From Burkholderia arboris (GTDB taxonomy: Bacteria; Pseudomonadota; Gammaproteobacteria; Burkholderiales; Burkholderiaceae), in NCBI RefSeq assembly GCF_902499125.1, contig NZ_CABVPX010000002.1, positions 62,001-126,000 of the forward strand: a stretch of DNA of 64,000 nucleotides. The letters are read 5' to 3'. The translations under genes were made by a program, and so were the position numbers. Numbering within the stretch: the stretch's first letter is position 1; every line of letters begins with the position of its first letter. The notes under the pieces were generated by a model, which searched no databases, was not told where the DNA came from, and saw nothing but the letters and a program-made list of their open reading frames with translations. Positions 59,384 through 64,000 of the stretch are shown one piece after another.

Positions 59384-59848
59384 TTACTCGCCGCAATACC
59401 GCATCAGCAAATCGGCCTCGGTTTCGTGGATTTCGACGGGCAAGGTCGTCGCGCCGGCATAGGCGAGATAGCGCGCGCGATGCTGGCCGTTACGGAACGA
59501 CGCAACGCCGATTTTCGACAGGCCGGGGATGCCGAGCAGCGTGCGCGCTCTCGTCTCGCGAAACGTGATGAATGGCATGTCCGGAATCCGATCCTGGTCC
59601 GGATCGAGGAATTCGCGAATGCCCGCGGCTTTTCCAGGGGCCCAGTATTGAACCGATGGCAGCACATAGTCCGTGGTATCGCGGTCGGCGCACGCCAGCA
59701 GCTTCTTCAGGTCGATCGTCACGACCCGGTGTCGCGAGTCGTCGGACGAGAATACCCGCTTGAGGTGCGTATAGGCATAGGGGGTATGGCCGGGAAGCTG
59801 GATGATCCAGACATCTACGCCGCTCTGTTGTGCGTGGGCGAGTGTCAT
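59384..59848 (-). CDS. ParB/sulfiredoxin-fold protein
   Basis: A 154-residue protein. The block FRNGQHRARYLAYAGATTLPVEIHE has the NGxHR pattern of the ParB/Srx nucleotide-binding fold, as in plasmid fertility-inhibition (Osa/FiwA-like) proteins. The N-terminal half is less conserved. The start at 59848 has GAGG seven bases upstream; longer frames lack a ribosome site. There are no plasmid or conjugation genes nearby. An ATP-dependent enzymatic or regulatory role is possible. Confidence 0.65.
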   Translation of the reverse strand: MTLAHAQQSGVDVWIIQLPGHTPYAYTHLKRVFSSDDSRHRVVTIDLKKLLACADRDTTDYVLPSVQYWAPGKAAGIREFLDPDQDRIPDMPFITFRETRARTLLGIPGLSKIGVASFRNGQHRARYLAYAGATTLPVEIHETEADLLMRYCGE

Positions 59849-60149
59849 TATTTCCTCTGGTGGCGCAAGCGGTCTCGGTGGTCCGAGTTTAGCAGTGCGA
59901 TTAACGCTGCGGTGCAGGTCGATACCGGAAATAGGAAAACGGAGCGACCTGCAGCGGAACCGGAAGCGCGGAACGGACGGATGCGGCCATGCGGTTGCAA
60001 TCCATATCGACAGGCCACGCGGATATCGTGATACTGCCAGCGGGAATGACGCGTTGCGTGACATTCACGCAAGATTCACACAGTGCCGCGAAGTGCGTCA
60101 GGCGCCGGGCTTCATTAGAACCGAGAGGGCAGATTGAGCGGGGAAAGCG

Positions 60150-60545
60150 ATGTCATCGAAATTTGAGATCGAATATCTCGATTACTGTTTCACTGCGGCG
60201 CTCGAAATCAGGGCGTCCGGCCGTACCGCCGTTGTCGACTGGCAGCTCGCATCCGATGCGCGAAGCAAGACGCTCGCGTGGCTCGTGTTCGACCGCTTTC
60301 TCGAACGAAATGATTTCGCCGACGAAGAGGATGCGCGTGCCAATATCGTCGACTGGCTGGAGCGGCTTGCCGATCCGAGGTCTGGTGCATCGGCCGAAAT
60401 CGGGAAGGCGAGTGCGGTTGCTTCGGGGGCGCTGGCAACAGACTCGTCGACTGCCGATATCGTCGGCGAGACCGTCATTGAAATCGTTAGCGATCTCGAC
60501 TGGATCGATATGGTTGCCGACTGGTTTTCCAGTGGGTTGTCTTAA
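60150..60545 (+). CDS. Unrecognised acidic protein
   Basis: A 131-residue protein, strongly acidic (many Asp/Glu), with FEIEYLDYCFTAALEI at the start and a helical end VIEIVSDLDWIDMVADWF. The G+C content is visibly lower than in its neighbours, which hints at a separate origin. GGGGAAAG precedes the start. It has no known family; its size and charge would fit an immunity-type protein, but no toxin gene is adjacent. Confidence 0.6.
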   Translation: MSSKFEIEYLDYCFTAALEIRASGRTAVVDWQLASDARSKTLAWLVFDRFLERNDFADEEDARANIVDWLERLADPRSGASAEIGKASAVASGALATDSSTADIVGETVIEIVSDLDWIDMVADWFSSGLS

Positions 60546-61109
60546 TGAAAAAGCGGGTTTTCATGACGAAAGTCATTGTATTCGCGAAATTCGGCACGAA
60601 TGAATGAAGCTGGAATTGCATCGCTCAAAAAATAGAATAATCCTGCTTTGACAGTGTCGGTGACTTATCCGACACTGCGCTCGGGGCTGAAAAATCCACT
60701 CGAATTAAAACAACGCGTACTGCCGGAAATGAAATGAAAAGAAGGGCGCTGCCGACAGGCTGCACTGCGATGCCGGTCGTCGTCAGCGAAGGCGGCAAGA
60801 CATGCGTCGCGCCCGAGCCATGACGTTCCCTGGCGGCACGCGAGCGGGCCGGTTGCCGTCACCTTGTCACCAAAGGGTGAGTTGCCGCACAGACCGTCGC
60901 GCGACCCGCGATCACAATCCGAACGGTTGACCGTTCTTCCCCGGCCCGGTCAACCGTTTCCCCGCTCGCTCGCGCAGGAGCGGGGGCTTTTTGCCCGCCC
61001 GACGCCGGAAGGCTGCGTCGGCGGAACCGGGCAGGCGTTCGGCAGGCTGCACAACGGTATTGATTGCGCGCCCGAGCATCCGATCGCCTGACCCGCACGA
61101 ATCGCTTTC

Positions 61110-61205
61110 CTCGTGCCTGAGCGAACCCTCAGGCCCGTCGCCGGTTTCGGCCGGCGATGCCTTGATCCCGGCGGCGCGTAACAACGCTGCCGGGATGTTT
61201 TTTGC
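61110..61205 (+). ncRNA. Candidate structured small RNA with terminator
   Basis: Three consecutive stem-loops lie close together: GCCTGAG/CTCAGGC, TCGCCGG/CCGGCGA and a 12-pair stem at 61165-61176 with 61185-61196 followed by six or more T. No open frame fits. No promoter could be assigned, so this is a candidate only. Confidence 0.35.
61165..61205 (+). terminator. Rho-independent terminator
   Basis: A 12-pair stem with one G-U pair, an 8-base loop and a T-run from 61198. Confidence 0.85.
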
Positions 61206-61252
61206 GTCGCATGCATGGGATCGTGCCGTGCGCAGCGGTCATGCCGATTCGT

Positions 61253-61996
61253 TCAACCGGCCTGTTCGACGCTGGTTTCCCATCCGTCGTAGTCCCCTCC
61301 GAGCGCGCGCACTTCGCGATTGATCACGAGCGTATGGCGCGTGATGTCTGCCAGCGTCGTCGCGCCTTCGTGCGAAAACCGCACGGCCGACTTGCCGTCT
61401 TCGGTCGGCGCGACCGATTCGACCGGATAGCCTTTCGCTTCGGCCCAGTCCGCGAACTGGTGCGCGTCGCTCGGGTCCGGGAAGTACGCCCAGTGCATTA
61501 CGCACCGGCTCACGTCGCCGGCATCGCCTTGCTGGCGCAGCGCATCCAGCACGCGCATGTCGCGCATGATCTGCCAGTCGTCGTCGGTCGGGTAAAGGGT
61601 CTGCCAGTAGGTTGCCTTGTCCGGATCGTCCTGATGGGCGTACTGAAGCGCATAGGTCGTCTGGTCGGCCAGCGCGTCGACGATCTCCGCCGCGGCCTCT
61701 TCGTCGAACGGCACGTAGAAAAGAAAATCCCGGTTGCCGTCGACGGTGATGCGGCCGACCTGCACGCCGCCTTTCGCGGTGATCGCGGCATCGAGCAGAT
61801 CCTCGATCTTCGCGAGATCGGCGAATTCGTCGCCGGTCGGCAGGCCTTCGGGCGACGGATGCGCGAAGGGCACGCGGACGCTGAGCAGCGACGTGCGCGG
61901 ATCGCCTTCGGCGATTTCCGCAAAGCCGTGATTGAAGCTGATGAAGGCCTGATGGTCGCCCATTCTGGCAGGGAAGGTTCCCCAGGCGTCGCTCAT
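61253..61996 (-). CDS. DUF695 protein with RraB-like C-terminal domain
   Basis: A 247-residue protein. The N-terminal ~130 residues (FISFNHGFAEIAEGDPRTSLLSVRVPF, FLFYVPFDEEAAAEIVDAL) fit DUF695. The C-terminal ~110 (DALRQQGDAGDVSRCVMHWAYFPDPSDAHQFADWAEAKGY) resembles RraB, an inhibitor of RNase E. The start at 61996 has GGAG seven bases upstream. The fusion suggests an RNA-decay-related role, which is not proven. Confidence 0.75.
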   Translation of the reverse strand: MSDAWGTFPARMGDHQAFISFNHGFAEIAEGDPRTSLLSVRVPFAHPSPEGLPTGDEFADLAKIEDLLDAAITAKGGVQVGRITVDGNRDFLFYVPFDEEAAAEIVDALADQTTYALQYAHQDDPDKATYWQTLYPTDDDWQIMRDMRVLDALRQQGDAGDVSRCVMHWAYFPDPSDAHQFADWAEAKGYPVESVAPTEDGKSAVRFSHEGATTLADITRHTLVINREVRALGGDYDGWETSVEQAG

Positions 61997-62180
61997 GTGT
62001 TTCTCCCGTACACGATTGTCTGTTGACGGTTGCAAAGCGTCCCAATGTATCATCGAAAATCGCGTTGGCCGGAGCAGCGCGCATGATCGCGGGCCGTGCG
62101 GGTAAGGTCTGCGCGTTCCGGGCTGTCCGCGATTCGCCGCCCGTGTGCGGCGGACCGCGAAAAATTCAAGGGAGATGCCG

Positions 62181-62489
62181 ATGTCGACGTTTGCAGTGAA
62201 TGGTGTCCGAATCGATCCGCTCAGCGCGCGCGTGACGCACGTGCGCTGGGCGGCCGTGAATCCGGCCGATCGCTCGTGGGCGGTGGCGCCGAGCGAAGCG
62301 CCGGTGGCAGACGTGGCGCGCGCACTCGCGTCCGGCAACGATGTTCGCGCGATCTTCTCGGCATCGGACGCCACCGCGATCGGGCCCAGACTGAAACGCG
62401 TGCTGTATCGCGATGCGTCGGAAGGCATCGAGCTCGACATCGATGCAACGAGCGAGTCGCGCACGTTGCGCGATTTGCCGCAGATCTGA
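62181..62489 (+). CDS. Unrecognised small protein
   Basis: A 102-residue protein with VTHVRWAAVNPADRSW and FSASDATAIGPRLKRVLYRDASEGIELDID. The start at 62181 has AGGGAG six bases upstream; the ATG at 62175 overlaps that site. I do not recognise the family. Confidence 0.6.
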   Translation: MSTFAVNGVRIDPLSARVTHVRWAAVNPADRSWAVAPSEAPVADVARALASGNDVRAIFSASDATAIGPRLKRVLYRDASEGIELDIDATSESRTLRDLPQI

Positions 62490-62535
62490 CGGCGAGCCGG
62501 TACCCGACGCACATCGCGCCAACGCGCACGCAACC

Positions 62536-62775
62536 GTGCTCCGATCCGTCATCGGCCCATCAGCATTCGCGCTGTGTCTGGCGCTTACCGCCTGCCAGGC
62601 CGCGTCCGAGCGGGCGCCCGTCCAACCGTCGCCCGAAACCGCGTCGGCAACCGTTCCTGCGTCGTCGCCGGCCGCGCCGATTCGCGGCATCGGCCTGGCC
62701 CCTTCTCTGGCAGGGCAGAGTCACTGGGTCGTCGGTCAATGCACGAGCAACGGCACCGTCAAGGTATGTAATTGA
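62536..62775 (+). CDS. Small putative lipoprotein
   Basis: A 79-residue product from a GTG start: hydrophobic signal, lipobox LTAC (Cys20), then a Pro/Ala/Ser-rich mature part and a conserved-looking end HWVVGQCTSNGTVKVCN with two cysteines. Upstream frame extension is unlikely to be translated. The start codon is a best guess. Confidence 0.5.
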   Translation: MLRSVIGPSAFALCLALTACQAASERAPVQPSPETASATVPASSPAAPIRGIGLAPSLAGQSHWVVGQCTSNGTVKVCN

Positions 62776-63063
62776 CCGGCGTCGGCGGAGCGGAGCCTGA
62801 TCCGTGCAAGCGAGCGCGGTACTCTGCCATGGCGCCGCGTCGATGGGCCGGTTGCCGTCAGTTCGGAAGGCAGGACGACGAGACTGACAGAACGGGCCGA
62901 TGAGGCCCGCACTGCGCGCCGCGCACCGCGGCACTCAAGAAAACAAAAAAATCCAGGGTGCCATGTCGATTTCCGTCGGGGTCGTCCGTCGTAGCATCGG
63001 AGGCGTGCGCATCGCGCGTCCGTCCCGATTTTCGATACGACAACCGACTGAAGGAGCGACACC

Positions 63064-63537
63064 ATGTCCACGTCCGTCAAGCCGATCCCGGAAGGGATGC
63101 GCACGCTGACACCGCATCTGATCTGTGCGGGCGCGGCCGCAGCCATCGATTTCTACAAGCGCGCATTCAATGCGAGCGAACTGTTTCGCCTCGCGATGCC
63201 CGACGGCAGGCTCGCCCACGCGTGCCTCGCGATTGGCGATTCGACACTGATGCTGGTGGATGAAATGCCCGAGCACGGCGCGCTCGGGCCGAAGGCGCTG
63301 AAGGGCACGTCGGTCTGCCTGCACCTGTACGTGCCGGACACCGATGCGGCGATCGCGAAGGCGGTCGCGGCCGGCGCGACGGTCACGATGCCGGCCGCCG
63401 ACATGTTCTGGGGCGATCGGTACGGACAGGTCGAGGATCCGTTCGGGCATCGCTGGTCGCTCGCGACGCACCAGCGCGACCTGACACCCGAACAGATCGC
63501 GGCGGCAATGGCCAGCGCGCCGCCGTGCGGGAGCTGA
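63064..63537 (+). CDS. VOC-family protein (PhnB-like)
   Basis: A 157-residue vicinal-oxygen-chelate protein resembling PhnB/YdcG. TPHLICAGAAAAIDFYKRAFNASELFRL and the C-terminal YGQVEDPFGHRWSLATH, with a likely metal-binding His/Glu pair, are present. The function in Burkholderia is not known. The 288-bp gap upstream has nothing I can identify. Confidence 0.85.
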   Translation: MSTSVKPIPEGMRTLTPHLICAGAAAAIDFYKRAFNASELFRLAMPDGRLAHACLAIGDSTLMLVDEMPEHGALGPKALKGTSVCLHLYVPDTDAAIAKAVAAGATVTMPAADMFWGDRYGQVEDPFGHRWSLATHQRDLTPEQIAAAMASAPPCGS

Positions 63538-63622
63538 ACAGACGCGGTCACACAGTCGCGTAGCCGCGGTCGAGCGACTGCGCGGCGGCCCGGGCCGCCG
63601 CGTGCGCCCGGACCGATCACGG

Positions 63623-64000
63623 TCATGCGCCGGCTGTCTTGCCGCGCTGCTTGTCTTCGTACATCAGGCGATCGGCCGATGCCAGCAGGTCGGCGACGGT
63701 GTGATGGCGTGCAGGATCGTAGGCAACGTGCCCGACGCTGAACCGGATCGCATAGCCGCGTGCGTCGGCAGCGTTGCGCAACGCGAGCGCCTGCGTCACG
63801 CGTTCGACCGGCTCGGCGACGTCGGCCGGATCGGCGGCGCTCAACAGCACGACGAACTCGTCGCCGCCGAGCCGTGCGATGACGTCGCTGTCGCGCAGCG
63901 CGCCCGTCAGCGTGTCGGCGAACGCCTTGAGCGCGCGGTCGCCTTCTGCATGGCCGAAGCGGTCGTTGATCGCCTTGAAATCGTTCAGGTCGAAGAACAG
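63623..64000 (-). CDS. C-terminal part of a GGDEF diguanylate cyclase (5' end beyond window)
   Basis: The visible 125 residues contain the GGDEF active-site motif (63855-63869), preceded by LFFDLNDFKAINDRFGHAEGD and followed by SVGHVAYD, DLLASADRLMYEDKQRG. The enzyme makes cyclic-di-GMP. The sensor or membrane domain lies outside the window. Confidence 0.9.
   Translation of the reverse strand: MFFDLNDFKAINDRFGHAEGDRALKAFADTLTGALRDSDVIARLGGDEFVVLLSAADPADVAEPVERVTQALALRNAADARGYAIRFSVGHVAYDPARHHTVADLLASADRLMYEDKQRGKTAGA

Larger units (their letters stand above)
60546..61252. other. Intergenic region rich in hairpins
   Basis: About 700 bp without a convincing gene. Inverted repeats occur at 60652-60675 (CAGTGTCGG/CCGACACTG), 60924-60956 (CGGTTGACC/GGTCAACCG), 60960-60985 (followed by CTTTTT), 61114-61133, 61139-61158 and 61165-61196. 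The last run of hairpins ends in a strong T-tract, so at least one plus-strand RNA probably ends here. Confidence 0.6.

Overview
The window is GC-rich (roughly two-thirds G+C) DNA with dense, mostly operonic genes. It looks like the main chromosome of a Burkholderia cepacia complex bacterium. The reasons are a second, long-tailed Hfq (Hfq2) beside a tad pilus locus, PyrD, RpiA, Bpt and RNase R sequences of Burkholderia type, and heavy GC-ending codon use. From memory the gene order resembles the tad/hfq2 region of B. cenocepacia, but the species cannot be fixed from the sequence alone. There is no CRISPR array, insertion sequence, prophage or integrase. Apart from the duplicated tRNA-Leu units and one decayed ohr gene, the region looks like core chromosome.

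Layout. 1-4182 (minus): two repeat-rich collagen-like lipoproteins followed by a ShlB/FhaC-type outer-membrane transporter cut by the window edge. 4859-17557 (plus): a complete tad (tight adherence) type IVc pilus locus, running flp pilin, prepilin peptidase, TadE pseudopilin, CpaB, secretin, TadZ, TadA/CpaF ATPase, TadB, TadC, TadD-like lipoprotein, DUF3613 protein, TadG-like protein and a sigma-54 activator. 17612-19553: a DUF2968 protein, hfq2 and a small acidic/histidine-rich secreted protein. 19581-23262 (minus): a DUF1571 protein, the acyl-CoA synthetase FadD and a PsrA-like TetR regulator with a matching operator. 23478-28041: an MFS transporter, an acetyltransferase, a ParB-fold protein and a SulP anion transporter. 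28064-34028 (minus): a sugar ABC operon (ROK repressor, ATPase, permease, binding protein, PfkB kinase) with a perfect palindromic operator lying on its promoter. 34392-36809: an ohr pseudogene, then three near-identical tRNA-Leu(CAG) genes, each with its own promoter and terminator, and an orphan SsuA-like gene between the second and third.

36995-42141: RNase R, RlmB, a peptidoglycan amidase lipoprotein and RpiA. 42422-45888: a GntR regulator, an oxidoreductase and a cystine-type amino-acid ABC pair. 45989-49572 (minus): pyrD, the two N-end-rule transferases bpt and aat, a Nudix hydrolase and initiator tRNA-Met. 49770-52344: a UPF0303 protein, an SMR exporter, an enoyl-CoA hydratase-family protein and a small membrane protein. 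52686-55902: ssuD-ssuC-ssuB plus a TOBE molybdate-binding protein, for alkanesulfonate use but lacking its own ssuA. 56047-57792: two small proteins, DusA, and tRNA-His, whose promoter lies inside the end of dusA. 58018-64000: mostly small unknown proteins, a GNAT acetyltransferase, a second ParB-fold protein, a DUF695/RraB-like protein, a VOC-family protein, a structured intergenic stretch and the end of a GGDEF protein.

The most unusual parts are the TpsB-type transporter linked to collagen-like lipoproteins instead of a classical TpsA exoprotein, the mosaic tRNA-Leu array enclosing an orphan ssuA while the nearby ssu operon lacks one, strong intra-operon hairpins placed just after abundant components, and the tRNA-His promoter built into the dusA stop codon.
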